The position numbers were made by a program, and so were the translations under genes. A stretch of DNA of 50,098 bases from Candidatus Scatosoma pullicola. Its GTDB lineage: Bacteria; Bacillota; Clostridia; Christensenellales; Borkfalkiaceae. Numbering within the stretch: position 1 is the stretch's first letter; every line of letters starts with the position of its first letter. The notes under the pieces were generated by a model. The model saw only the letters and a list, made by a program, of their open reading frames with translations. It was not told the DNA's origin and did not search any database. The stretch is taken from contig DVGN01000072.1 of NCBI GenBank assembly GCA_018712725.1, forward strand, positions 1 to 50,098, written 5' to 3'. Of the stretch, positions 36,001 to 41,989 are shown one piece after another.

Positions 36001-36280
36001 CATGTTCCTCGGAGGTCCTGCCGGCTCGGTGCATTCTTTGACGGACGGCACGGCTCTCGGCACGCAGGCATATGCGTATGCCTTCGACGCGGAGGGGAAT
36101 CGGATGGAAACTTTCCGCACGGGCGAATGGGTGACGGTTCTTGTGCCTGCGTCTATGCTTACTGCCGGCAGATGCGCTTTTGGGGAAGCGGATAACGTAC
36201 TTTGCGACTACTATGTCGGCGATATGGTTTTATATACCCAGGCTGCTTTTGAAGAGACGTTTGACGTAACGGCGGAATAA
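33029..36280 (+). CDS. BIG2-domain surface lipoprotein with three repeated C-terminal modules
   Basis: A 1083-residue lipoprotein. The signal peptide ends in SAGAAC. Residues about 45-310 form three BIG2-like Ig domains ('VEWSSSDEKVVTVDGGKVVA' in the first). A module of about 165 residues then appears three times: a divergent copy around 400-566 and two close copies around 741-904 and 918-1083. The last two share 'YEGK(Q/E)(D/N)V', 'DGTADG(I/V)TIWN', 'FRTGEWVT' and 'YYVG(E/D)M'. The pattern (a beta-rich module ending in 'GEWVT...MRLYT') looks like a carbohydrate-binding sandwich, but I cannot name the family. The true start is the ATG at 33029 with GGGAGGA just upstream. It is the last gene of the run and is followed by two terminators. 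Confidence 0.82.
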   Translation: MKKKFRLAFLALLALCVSAGAACGSVGDGDSQNSGSSSGSAEETSSVSLNRETLEIDRFGEGTLTAEITGSGTVEWSSSDEKVVTVDGGKVVATGVGTAVVTATLAGTNISDTCTVTVTEATELPVLTLDKTSVSVLKGGTLTVTPTVRYRGEAVEGAVYTWTIDDTGVATVADGVVTGVSTGSAKLSVQAVWKGETLVRTIDVFVNADASVSVTSGGEAVTSVTLRTSLPEGVDPAYITEIVLSAAAYEGGKQVEDPTIVWTLTGDAVTLENGKVTASKEGSATVRAAYTTTEGDEVYADVEITVVLPDIDSDVQLEADKTAPGAPLDFSAITSEEVVGLEYNGTDILVDGAINADWLALQSDGTLPVQVITQTVVYNVQLSVFTRYIAPDLGDTSVVNIVESTGNRPLGGMWSAAGEADEPTVGDTDGVFKYELTDGIGAGEAFSYRVELSDLASRYGTNNGYILFDLFVPEGQPGAAGWGSRGGDLWIDWLVGRPLSADKGFYIGADGIKTDVLRAGEWTTVVVPSGTLGLSRFAIMSAGGNDVTYYIRDMRLYAADKWNTPYLTSGLSEIVLEEGETYEFSGDEFAGLYLGANEADAISEILLSGGDEEVVTTGGAVITAVGGGSSAVLVTVRIGNVSLTTSVNVVVAQEVSPVDIDRAATGTLASADIKGTIERVEYEGEIVAESADISEFLKTIEGCSLGAPAEKIVTVVTDEGVYSVTLRVVDTKDYVDKTGFEAVNNGGAANLWSVVDTYEGKQDVRHYNSAKEDGTADGITIWNSRINFNNNAVYSRYDYMTMDIFVPEGSSFGLLLGQGGATMYSLTDGTEIGTDVYPFAFDAKGTRLETFRTGEWVTIAVPTAVLLEQRCAFGQADNAVYEYYVGEMRLYTRENFEGAFDIPKLEPTVTLDKSDTNVFKVVDSNSIQPWEAAGTYEGKENVWHYSSDKGDGTADGVTIWNARVDFHNNALYSQYAYLAVDFFVAEGSSMGMFLGGPAGSVHSLTDGTALGTQAYAYAFDAEGNRMETFRTGEWVTVLVPASMLTAGRCAFGEADNVLCDYYVGDMVLYTQAAFEETFDVTAE

Positions 36281-36293
36281 GCGCCGTGAAAAA

Positions 36294-36323
36294 CCGAGAC
36301 CGGGCAGAAATGCCCGGTCTCGG
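36294..36323 (+). terminator. First hairpin after the glycan operon
   Basis: A 13-bp stem, 36294-36306 with 36311-36323 (core GAGACCGGGCA/TGCCCGGTCTC), closed by a GAAA tetraloop. The sequence after it is A-rich, not T-rich, so it may act as a 3' stabiliser ahead of the second hairpin. Confidence 0.65.
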
Positions 36324-36326
36324 GAT

Positions 36327-36361
36327 AAAAAATGCGGACTTTTCAAAAGTCCGCATTTTTT
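36327..36361 (+). terminator. Terminator of the glycan operon
   Basis: A 17-bp near-continuous stem, 36327-36343 with 36345-36361 (core ATGCGGACTTTT/AAAAGTCCGCAT), ending in a run of seven Ts. The A-tract on its 5' side makes it potentially bidirectional, stopping leftward transcription from the tRNA cluster too. Confidence 0.85.
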
Positions 36362-36754
36362 TGCCTTATATGGTCGACGGAAATGCGCCGATCGTTTTTT
36401 GTCGTATCGACTTATGGATTTTTTGTTTTACGTGGTTTTGGTCGCGCTCTTTCGCGCAAGAGTGTCGACCGCGCCCGTCTATGCGAAAATTACCAGCTTT
36501 TTCGATCGCGCTCCCTCGCACGCACCATCGTTAATGCGGCGGTTCGGCGAACACCTCTGCCCACGCAAAACGGCACCCCTTTGGGGTGCCGTCTGGTGGG
36601 AGGTGGAGACCTCGCAGGCTCGGGAGGTCGCAACGCCGCGAACGATTCGCTTCGTTTTGTCTTTCCGCTGCGGCTTGCTCGTACGACCCACCGAAACGGC
36701 AGTTCGGTGAACACCTCTGCCCACGCAAAACGGCACCCCCTTTGGGGTGCCGTC
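36362..36754. other. Non-coding region downstream of the tRNA cluster
   Basis: About 390 bases without a credible gene. It contains the two palindromic repeat copies described separately and a unique stretch of about 100 bases between them (36601-36700) rich in short CG-containing inverted repeats. The many overlapping open frames in this segment read through tRNA or repeat sequence and are not genes. Confidence 0.6.
36542..36600. repeat. Palindromic repeat, copy A
   Basis: This 59-base segment is almost identical to 36702-36761: one substitution and one missing C. It contains CACCTCTGCCCAC (36552-36564) and the hairpin CGGCACCCC/GGGGTGCCG (36571-36591), followed by GTGGG and AGGTG. The outer arms could pair as in copy B but three bases (CAG) are missing from the right arm. 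On the minus strand the inner hairpin is followed by GTTTTGC, so it can act as a second terminator behind the tRNA cluster. Confidence 0.75.
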
Positions 36755-36769
36755 TGGTGGGCAGAGGTG
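36702..36769. repeat. Palindromic repeat, copy B, overlapping the 3' end of tRNA-Tyr
   Basis: The outer arms CACCTCTGCCCAC (36712-36724) and GTGGGCAGAGGTG (36757-36769) are perfect 13-base complements; the right arm is the 3' acceptor/T-arm part of tRNA-Tyr. Nested inside is the hairpin CGGCACCCC/GGGGTGCCG (36731-36752), which with the following GTTTTGC on the minus strand forms the terminator directly behind the tRNA CCA end. The direct repeat with copy A has a period of about 160 bases. Confidence 0.75.
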
Positions 36770-36839
36770 GATTTGAACCACCGAAGTCTGTGACGTCAGA
36801 TTTACAGTCTGATCCATTTGGCCGCTCTGGAATCTGCCC
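36755..36839 (-). tRNA. tRNA-Tyr (GTA)
   Basis: Acceptor strands GGGCAGA and TCTGCCC pair, and the anticodon arm CAGACTGTAAATCTG carries GTA. A longer variable arm (class II) lies before the T arm GGTGGTTCAAATCCACC. The CCA end is encoded, and the terminator hairpin begins a few bases after it. Last gene of the minus-strand tRNA cluster. Confidence 0.93.
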
Positions 36840-36867
36840 GCATGGCGGTGCAGCGGCAAAGTCGCTG

Positions 36868-36943
36868 TGGAGCCGGTGATTGGACTCGAACCCACAACCT
36901 GCTGATTACAAATCAGCTGCTCTGCCAATTGAGCTACACCGGC
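36868..36943 (-). tRNA. tRNA-Thr (TGT)
   Basis: Acceptor GCCGGTG pairs with CACCGGC; the anticodon arm CTGATTTGTAATCAG carries TGT. D and T arms are normal (GTTCGAGTC in the T loop) and CCA is encoded after the discriminator T. It lies 28 bases upstream of tRNA-Tyr in the cluster. Confidence 0.95.
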
Positions 36944-36946
36944 GTG

Positions 36947-37022
36947 TGGTGCCTCAAGGTGGAATCGAACCGCCGACAGAGGGATTTTCAGTCCCTTGCT
37001 CTACCAACTGAGCTATCGAGGC
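36947..37022 (-). tRNA. tRNA-Phe (GAA)
   Basis: Acceptor GCCTCGA pairs with TTGAGGC (one G-T pair); the anticodon arm GGGACTGAAAATCCC carries GAA. Canonical D and T arms and an encoded CCA are present. Only three bases separate it from tRNA-Thr. Confidence 0.95.
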
Positions 37023-37075
37023 AACTCTCGTTTCTGCACCGCCGAAAGAGGACAGGGCAAAAACGAATAAAAAAA

Positions 37076-37152
37076 TGGCGACCCAAACGAGGCTCGAACT
37101 CGTGACCTCCAGCGTGACAGGCTGGCGCTCTAACCAACTGAGCTATTGGGCC
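37076..37152 (-). tRNA. tRNA-Asp (GTC)
   Basis: Acceptor GGCCCAA pairs with TTGGGTC (one G-T pair) followed by discriminator G and encoded CCA. The anticodon arm CCAGCCTGTCACGCTGG carries GTC. D and T arms are normal. Confidence 0.95.
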
Positions 37153-37172
37153 GTAAGGCAAGATGAATTTTT

Positions 37173-37248
37173 TGGTGGGCCTTCACGGATTCGAACCGCG
37201 GACCAATCGGTTATGAGCCGACAGCTCTGACCACTGAGCTAAAGGCCC
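37173..37248 (-). tRNA. tRNA with CAT anticodon (elongator Met or Ile2)
   Basis: Acceptor GGGCCTT pairs with AAGGCCC, with encoded CCA. The anticodon arm TCGGCTCATAACCGA carries CAT. The fully paired first acceptor position excludes initiator tRNA-fMet. Sequence alone does not separate elongator Met from a tRNA-Ile2 whose wobble C is converted to lysidine. It is the first gene of the cluster, about 40 bases behind the promoter. Confidence 0.9.
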
Positions 37249-37290
37249 ACACGCCCCACTTGGCGAGTATCCGTCGCACAATGCTTGTAT

Positions 37291-37319
37291 ATGATATACT
37301 ATTTTGCGCAAAATGTCAA
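37291..37319 (-). promoter_or_regulatory. Promoter of the tRNA cluster
   Basis: Minus-strand TTGACA (complement of 37314-37319), a 17-base spacer and TATCAT (complement of 37291-37296) give a near-consensus sigma-A promoter, directly upstream of the first tRNA and with no other gene in between. Confidence 0.88.
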
Positions 37320-37384
37320 GTATTTTTTCGGTAATTCCGAAAAATTTTTTCGACGGAAAACGGAAAAATCCGTCCGAAAATGGC

Positions 37385-37413
37385 AGGATCCGACTTCCCG
37401 TTTCCGATATAAT
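37385..37413 (+). promoter_or_regulatory. Candidate promoter of the spoIIA operon
   Basis: A TATAAT lies at 37408-37413, and AGGATCC at 37385-37391 loosely resembles the sigma-H -35 element (AGGAATT) found before spoIIA in Bacillus, with CCGATAT at about the right distance for its -10. Neither the sigma-A nor the sigma-H reading is complete, so the type is uncertain. Confidence 0.35.
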
Positions 37414-37535
37414 AAAAGCGCGCGAAAGCGGGAGGGCAGACGTCCGCCCGCTTTGCCCGAAAATCCCATTGGAAAGCGCGAAAGGACGTGGGGCAAAGCC
37501 GCCGCGCTCTATTTTACGGCAGGAGGTCGGCAGTT

Positions 37536-37844
37536 ATGAATCTCGCGGCACATACGGCAGGGGGCGTGTTATACATCGCCCTGAACGGCGAAATCGACGA
37601 GCATTCCGCCGCGGACGCAAGGCGGGCGGCAGACGGATTGCTCGACGAACACACGCGGGCGGAAAAGGTCGTTTTCGATTTGGGGCAGGTCTCCTTCATG
37701 GATTCCACCGCCATCGGGTTTCTCATCGGCAGATACAAAAAACTCATGCGGTACGGCATACCCATGTACATAACCAATCCCAATCCCGCCGCCGACAAAA
37801 TTTTGGCTTTGAGCGGCGTATATACTCTGATCCCCAGACTTTGA
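37536..37844 (+). CDS. spoIIAA: Anti-sigma F factor antagonist SpoIIAA
   Basis: A 102-residue STAS-domain protein, slightly shorter than the Bacillus homologue (117). In the sporulation switch, unphosphorylated SpoIIAA binds SpoIIAB and frees sigma F in the forespore. The phosphorylation site is Ser57 in 'VSFMDSTAIGFLIGRYK', matching Ser58 of Bacillus subtilis and its surrounding motif. 'EIDEHSA' near the N-terminus is also characteristic. The start is the ATG at 37536, nine bases behind AGGAGG; a longer in-frame extension has no SD. It is first in a three-gene operon with SpoIIAB (33-base gap) and sigma F, the standard order in spore formers. Confidence 0.95.
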   Translation: MNLAAHTAGGVLYIALNGEIDEHSAADARRAADGLLDEHTRAEKVVFDLGQVSFMDSTAIGFLIGRYKKLMRYGIPMYITNPNPAADKILALSGVYTLIPRL

Positions 37845-37877
37845 GGGACAGACCGGAAGAAAACAAGGAGCAAGAGC

Positions 37878-38327
37878 ATGGAAAATTTTATGAAACTTGA
37901 AATCGCGGCGGTCGGGGACAACGAGAGCTTTGCGCGGAGCGCGGTTGCGGCGTTTGCCCTGCCCCTCAATCCCTCCCTCTCCGAACTTTCCGACATCAAG
38001 ACGGCGGTGAGCGAAGCGGTCACCAACTGCATCGTGCACGCCTACGGAAAGGGAGAGGGGAAAATCCTCATCGAGTGCCGGATCGAAGGGGACGGCAATT
38101 CGGGCGCATTACATATTTCCGTCACCGATTACGGCTGCGGCATCGAAAACGTCGAACAGGCGGTTCAGCCCTTTTTCACCACGCAGGAGGGGGAGGAGCA
38201 TTCCGGCATGGGATTCACCATCATGCAGACCTTCATGTCCGACTTTTCCGTATCCAGCCGAAAGGGCGGGGGCACGACGGTGCGGATGAGCAAGAAATTC
38301 GACGTGAAGGACAGGGCAGATGCTTGA
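37878..38327 (+). CDS. spoIIAB: Anti-sigma F factor SpoIIAB (serine kinase)
   Basis: A 149-residue GHKL-type ATPase. It holds sigma F inactive and phosphorylates SpoIIAA. The ATP-binding N-box is 'SEAVTNCIVHAYG', the G1 box is 'TDYGCGIEN', and the G2 region is 'GEEHSGMGFTIMQTFM'. Length matches the family (about 146). An SD (AAGGAG) precedes the ATG. Its stop overlaps the start of sigma F by eight bases, so the anti-sigma and sigma factor are translationally coupled, which helps keep their ratio fixed. Confidence 0.96.
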   Translation: MENFMKLEIAAVGDNESFARSAVAAFALPLNPSLSELSDIKTAVSEAVTNCIVHAYGKGEGKILIECRIEGDGNSGALHISVTDYGCGIENVEQAVQPFFTTQEGEEHSGMGFTIMQTFMSDFSVSSRKGGGTTVRMSKKFDVKDRADA

Positions 38328-39042
38328 TGAAAAGGAGACAATCGAATATATTCGCCGCGCGAAGGCGGGGGATCGGGACGCCAAACAGGCGCTCGTCGAA
38401 GGGAACGTTTCGCTGATCAAATGTATCGTCCGGCGGTATCTCGGCAAGGGCGTAGAGTACGACGACCTCTTCCAGCTCGCCTGCATGGGCTTTCTCAAAG
38501 CGATCGCGGGGTTCGACGAGTCCTTCGGCGTGCGCTTTTCCACCTATGCCGTGCCCATGATCGCGGGGGAGATCAAGCGCTTTATGCGGGACGACGGCGC
38601 CGTGAAGGTCTCCCGCGCGATGAAGCAGACGGCGAAGGAAATGAACGAATTCGTCTCGGCTTACGTCGCCGAACGCGGCGTGCAGCCCTCCGTCCGGGAG
38701 ATCGCCGAAAAATTCGGGCTGGAAGAGAGCGAAGCGGTGTTTGTCCTGGGCTCTTCGCGCATGCCCCTTTCCCTGTGCGGCAGCACCGAGCGAAAGGACG
38801 GGGAAAGGGAACTCATCGAAACCCTGCCCGCCCGCGACGACCAGGACGAGCTCATCGACAAGCTGCTTTTGCGCTCGGCGATCGAATCCCTTTCCGAGCG
38901 GGACAGGAAGATCATCGTGCTCCGCTATTTCCGGGACATGACCCAGAGCGAAGTGGCGGAGAAGATCGGGGTGAGCCAGGTGCAGGTGTCGCGGATAGAG
39001 AGCCGGATCATCCGGGAGTTCCGGGAAAAGCTGACGGGCTGA
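38320..39042 (+). CDS. sigF: RNA polymerase sigma-F factor (SpoIIAC)
   Basis: A 240-residue sigma-70 family factor of the SigB/F/G group, the first forespore-specific sigma factor. Region 2 is clear ('LFQLACMGFLKAIAGFD' and 'VRFSTYAVPMIAGEIKRFMR'), region 3 follows ('KVSRAMKQ' to 'SVREIAEKFGLEE'), and region 4 contains 'LSERDRKIIVLRYFRDMTQ' and the helix-turn-helix 'SEVAEKIGVSQVQVSRIESR'. Bacillus sigma F has 255 residues. Assignment as F and not G rests on the gene order behind spoIIAA-spoIIAB. A terminator follows within a few bases of the stop. Confidence 0.95.
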   Translation: MLDEKETIEYIRRAKAGDRDAKQALVEGNVSLIKCIVRRYLGKGVEYDDLFQLACMGFLKAIAGFDESFGVRFSTYAVPMIAGEIKRFMRDDGAVKVSRAMKQTAKEMNEFVSAYVAERGVQPSVREIAEKFGLEESEAVFVLGSSRMPLSLCGSTERKDGERELIETLPARDDQDELIDKLLLRSAIESLSERDRKIIVLRYFRDMTQSEVAEKIGVSQVQVSRIESRIIREFREKLTG

Positions 39043-39043
39043 C

Positions 39044-39080
39044 GGCGGGAAAGAAAGTTTTTCTTCCCCGCCCTTTTTTT
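39044..39080 (+). terminator. Terminator of the spoIIA operon
   Basis: GGCGGG (39044-39049) and CCCGCC (39067-39072) plus AAGAAA/TTTCTT form a stem with one internal mismatch and a three-base loop, followed by seven Ts (39074-39080). It starts two bases after the sigF stop. Confidence 0.88.
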
Positions 39081-39082
39081 GT

Positions 39083-39110
39083 TTGCCTTCCGCGAAAAAT
39101 CTGTTATAAT
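39083..39110 (+). promoter_or_regulatory. Promoter immediately before the CPBP protease gene
   Basis: TTGCCT at 39083-39088, a 16-base spacer and a perfect TATAAT at 39105-39110. The start codon at 39117 is only six bases after the -10 box, so transcription is expected to begin at or very near the ATG. Confidence 0.75.
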
Positions 39111-39116
39111 ATAGAT

Positions 39117-40070
39117 ATGGAACGCAATACGGGATCGAATTTATTGGGCAGACTCACGCCGGAGAAAAAGTCCGGGCTGGTCTATTCGGGGGCGGCGGTC
39201 GCTTCCCTGCTCCTTTCCTTTGTCCTGGTCGTCGCGCTGTCCCTCGCGGGCGTCGACCCGGCGGAGGCGGCGCACGCCGACTGGTATCTGTACCTCAGCT
39301 TTCTTCTGGCGCCCGTCGCCTTTGCGATCGTCGCCGCCGTCTGGTTCGTCAGGACGAAGGATTCCCCCAAAGCCGTCGTGGGCAAATGCCGGGCGAAGTA
39401 TTTTCTGCTCGCCGTGCTGCTGCAGATCGGTCTCTTGTCTCTGTCCGAAGTCAATACGCAGTTCATCTCCTTTCTCGAACGGTTCGGCTACGTCCCTTCG
39501 GAGGTGGAGATCCCCTCTCTGGACGGGGGAAAGGTGATCGGCGTCCTGATCGCCGTGGCGCTTTTGCCCGCGATCGGGGAGGAACTCATCTTCCGCGGGC
39601 TTCTTCTGAAAGGGATGAAGAGTTTCGGACTGGTCGGGGCGGCGCTTCTGTGCGGCGCGCTGTTTTCCCTCTTTCATCAGAATCCCGTGCAGACCGTCTA
39701 CCAGTTCATCTGCGGCGCGGCGTTCGCCTTCGTCGCCCTGCTTTCGGGAAGCATCCTGCCCACGATTTTGTCCCATTTCATCAATAACGCCGCGATCATC
39801 CTGCTGGCGAAATTCGGCTATTCAGAAATTCCCGCCGCGGCGGCGGTCCCCGTGATGGTCGTGTCCGTCCTCTGCCTGATCGGCTCCGTCGTCTGGATCG
39901 TCCTCGAGGCGCTGAAACGGAAAAAAGCCCCGCCGACCGCGGACGGAACGGGCGGAACGGACGAAGGGGAAGCGCCGGACAGAAAGGGATTTTTCTTCGG
40001 GGCGGCGCTCGGCATCGCGCTCTTCGCCGTCGTGTGGCTGAGCGGGCTGTTCACGGGGTTCGGCGGCTGA
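39117..40070 (+). CDS. CPBP family intramembrane metalloprotease
   Basis: A 317-residue multi-pass membrane protein of the CAAX/CPBP (Rce1-like, PF02517) family. The three family motifs are present: EExxxR as Glu155-Glu156 and Arg160 in 'GEELIFRGLL', FxxxH in 'LFSLFHQNP', and HxxxN in 'SHFINNAAI'. Several hydrophobic helices surround them and a further helix closes the C-terminus after a charged linker of about 30 residues. The ATG at 39117 has no SD and lies directly behind a -10 box, pointing to leaderless translation; no better in-frame start is visible downstream. Substrate unknown: members act in prenyl-protein processing, bacteriocin self-immunity or anti-sigma factor cleavage. The rlmH gene begins one base after its stop. 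Confidence 0.9.
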   Translation: MERNTGSNLLGRLTPEKKSGLVYSGAAVASLLLSFVLVVALSLAGVDPAEAAHADWYLYLSFLLAPVAFAIVAAVWFVRTKDSPKAVVGKCRAKYFLLAVLLQIGLLSLSEVNTQFISFLERFGYVPSEVEIPSLDGGKVIGVLIAVALLPAIGEELIFRGLLLKGMKSFGLVGAALLCGALFSLFHQNPVQTVYQFICGAAFAFVALLSGSILPTILSHFINNAAIILLAKFGYSEIPAAAAVPVMVVSVLCLIGSVVWIVLEALKRKKAPPTADGTGGTDEGEAPDRKGFFFGAALGIALFAVVWLSGLFTGFGG

Positions 40071-40071
40071 C

Positions 40072-40509
40072 ATGCGCAAGATATATTTTGTCGTCGTGGG
40101 CAAACTCAAAGAGGACTTTTACCGGGCGGCGGTCGCGGAGTACGTCAAGCGGCTGTCCCGCTTTGCGAAGATCGAGATCCGCGAACTGCCCGAGCGGGCG
40201 GGACCGGAAGAGGAGGCGGACGAGATTTTGCGCGCCTGCCGCGGCTACATCGTCGCCCTCGCCGTGGAGGGGGAGAAGATGTCCAGCGAAAAATTCGCCT
40301 CTCTCGTCGCCAGAATAGGGGACGAAGGCAGGGAACTCACTTTCGTCATCGGCTCTTCCTGCGGGCTGTCCGAACGGGTCAAGCGGGCGGCGGACAGGCG
40401 GATTTCCTTTTCGGACATGACCTTTCCCCATCAGCTCATGCGGGTGATTCTCGCCGAACAGGTGTACCGCGCCTTTATGATTGCGGGCGGCGGGACGTAT
40501 CACAAGTAG
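40072..40509 (+). CDS. rlmH: 23S rRNA (pseudouridine1915-N3)-methyltransferase RlmH
   Basis: A 145-residue SPOUT methyltransferase that methylates pseudouridine 1915 in helix 69 of 23S rRNA in assembled 70S ribosomes, using S-adenosylmethionine. The family pattern is easy to see: 'KIYFVVVGKLKEDFYR' at the start, 'FVIGSSCGLSERVK' for the cofactor knot, 'ISFSDMTFPHQLMRVILAEQVYRAFMI' (split here by the standard helix break), and the terminal 'TYHK'. Length is slightly below the usual 156-160. It starts one base after the CPBP gene, sharing its transcript. Confidence 0.95.
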   Translation: MRKIYFVVVGKLKEDFYRAAVAEYVKRLSRFAKIEIRELPERAGPEEEADEILRACRGYIVALAVEGEKMSSEKFASLVARIGDEGRELTFVIGSSCGLSERVKRAADRRISFSDMTFPHQLMRVILAEQVYRAFMIAGGGTYHK

Positions 40510-40544
40510 AAACGCTTTTCCCCGCCCGCCGCATAGGATAGGAC

Positions 40545-41372
40545 ATGGATATTCCCGCGGAAGCAGAGCGTTTCTTTTGTCGTTTCGAAGGCGAGAAAAA
40601 AGTGATCGGAAAAAGCGTATTCGGCAGACCCGTGTATGCGATGAGAGTGGGATCGGGCTCGCCCGTCTGCCTCGCGCAGTACGCCGTGCACGCCCGCGAG
40701 CGCATCACGGCGCGGCTGGCGTTTGCCCACCTTTCGCTGGGGCTGAACGGAACGCTGTGGGCGGTGCCGCTGGTCAACCCCGACGGGGCGGCGCTGTGCG
40801 AGTACGGCGTCCCTTCCGCGCCCGAAGGGGAGCGGGAGGGGCTTTGCGCCCTGAACGGCGGGGCGGATTTTTCCCTGTGGAAGGCGAACGGGCGGGGGGT
40901 CGATCTCAACGTCAATTTTCCCGCCGATTGGGGCAGGGGAGCGTCGAACGTGTATTCCCCGGCGAGTGCGAACTACGTCGGCACCCGTCCCCTCTCCGAG
41001 CCGGAAAGCCGCGCGCTTGCGGCGTTCACGCGGGAGATCCGCCCCGATTTCACGGTGAGCTATCACACGAAGGGAGAGGAGATCTATTGGTATTACGGGC
41101 AGCCCCTTTCCGCGTGCGCGCGGGATAAGAGGCTGGCGCAGGCGCTGTCGCGGAGTACGGGGTATCCCCTGCGCCGGGCGGCGGGCAGCACGGGCGGGTA
41201 TAAGGATTGGTGCATCTCCGCCCTGCACATCCCCGCGTTTACCATCGAAGCGGGAAAGGATTCGTTTTCCCATCCGCTCGGAGACGGGGAGTACGCCGAC
41301 ATAGAGGCGCACAACCTCTTTGCGCTGCGCGCGCTCGCGGAAGAGTGGAAGAGGTGGGCAGGGGAGCGATGA
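40545..41372 (+). CDS. M14-family zinc carboxypeptidase
   Basis: A 275-residue metallocarboxypeptidase of the M14 fold. The zinc ligands are His49 and Glu52 in 'HARE' and His174 in 'SYHTKGE'; 'LVNPDG' and 'VDLNVNFP' are family landmarks, and the catalytic glutamate is Glu235 in 'FTIEAG'. It is closest in style to gamma-D-glutamyl-meso-diaminopimelate peptidases and MpaA-like murein peptide amidases of Firmicutes. No signal peptide is seen, so a role in recycling of cell-wall peptides inside the cell is plausible. An AGGATAGG sequence precedes the ATG. Its stop codon overlaps the start of tadA (ATGA). Confidence 0.85.
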   Translation: MDIPAEAERFFCRFEGEKKVIGKSVFGRPVYAMRVGSGSPVCLAQYAVHARERITARLAFAHLSLGLNGTLWAVPLVNPDGAALCEYGVPSAPEGEREGLCALNGGADFSLWKANGRGVDLNVNFPADWGRGASNVYSPASANYVGTRPLSEPESRALAAFTREIRPDFTVSYHTKGEEIYWYYGQPLSACARDKRLAQALSRSTGYPLRRAAGSTGGYKDWCISALHIPAFTIEAGKDSFSHPLGDGEYADIEAHNLFALRALAEEWKRWAGER

Positions 41373-41968
41373 CGGACGAAAAGCCGCCGAAAATCGGCAG
41401 ATCGCAGGGGCGCGGAGAGACGGAAAAGGATATGGAAAGACGGAAGAAGACGAGAGAGGAAAAATTTATGGGCGCGGCGATCCGCGCGGCGAAAAGCGGG
41501 CTGAAAAGGGGGGAAGTCCCCATCGGCGCCGTGATCGTCTATGAGGACAGAGTGGTGGCGCGGGGGTACAACCGCCGGGCGGAAAAGCAGCTCGCCTCCG
41601 CGCATGCCGAGATGATGGCGATCGACGCCGCCTGCCGGAAGTTCGGAAGCTGGCGGCTGCCCGAAGGATGCGAGCTGTACGTGACGCTGGAGCCCTGCCC
41701 CATGTGCATGGGCGCGGCGCTCAACGCCCGGGTGGACAGGCTGTATTTCGGCGCTTACGAGCAGAAAGGGCGGTCGATGACCAAAGCTTTGGCGGAGGCG
41801 AATCTCCTGAACCACCGCACGGAGGTGCAGGGCGGGGTGTCGGAAGAGGAGTGTTCCGCGCTGCTCACCGGCTTCTTTTCGGGACTGCGGGAGAGACAGA
41901 AGGCGGCGAAGGCGGCGGCAAAAAATTCCGGGAATAATTTGTCCGACGGCGCGCAAACGCTTGACTGA
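41369..41968 (+). CDS. tadA: tRNA-specific adenosine deaminase TadA
   Basis: A 199-residue zinc deaminase that converts adenosine-34 to inosine in tRNA-Arg(ACG). The zinc site is complete: 'HAEMMAI' (His-Ala-Glu) and 'EPCPMCMGA' (PCxxC). 'PIGAVIV' and '[13 protein letters not shown]' are also typical. The chosen start is the ATG at 41369, which overlaps the M14 stop and has AGGGGAG upstream. It adds about 33 charged residues before the normal TadA N-terminus; internal ATGs at 41432 and 41468 would give a standard-length enzyme. A promoter for the next gene overlaps its last codons. Confidence 0.93.
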   Translation: MTDEKPPKIGRSQGRGETEKDMERRKKTREEKFMGAAIRAAKSGLKRGEVPIGAVIVYEDRVVARGYNRRAEKQLASAHAEMMAIDAACRKFGSWRLPEGCELYVTLEPCPMCMGAALNARVDRLYFGAYEQKGRSMTKALAEANLLNHRTEVQGGVSEEECSALLTGFFSGLRERQKAAKAAAKNSGNNLSDGAQTLD

Positions 41969-41989
41969 AAAGGACAAAGAGGGTATTAT
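41961..41989 (+). promoter_or_regulatory. Promoter of prs
   Basis: TTGACT at 41961-41966, a 17-base spacer and TATTAT at 41984-41989 fit sigma-A. The -35 box overlaps the end of tadA. An alternative -10, TATAAT at 41989-41994, has too long a spacer. Confidence 0.7.

Noticed and set aside
36542-36761. Possible CRISPR array because of repeats
   Set aside because: There are only two copies with a 160-base period and no cas genes.
36542-36769. Possible integration (att) site at the tRNA-Tyr 3' end
   Set aside because: The copy of the tRNA 3' end is inverted and nested in a terminator, while att duplications are direct; no integrase or element boundary is present.
36479-36928. A 149-residue minus-strand frame with 'VGSSPIT'
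   Set aside because: It reads through tRNA-Thr, tRNA-Tyr and the palindromic repeats; such translations are a known annotation artefact.
38421-40070. A 549-codon frame joining the sigF region to the CPBP gene
   Set aside because: The first 230 codons are an out-of-frame shadow of sigF and pass through the terminator; the true gene starts at 39117.
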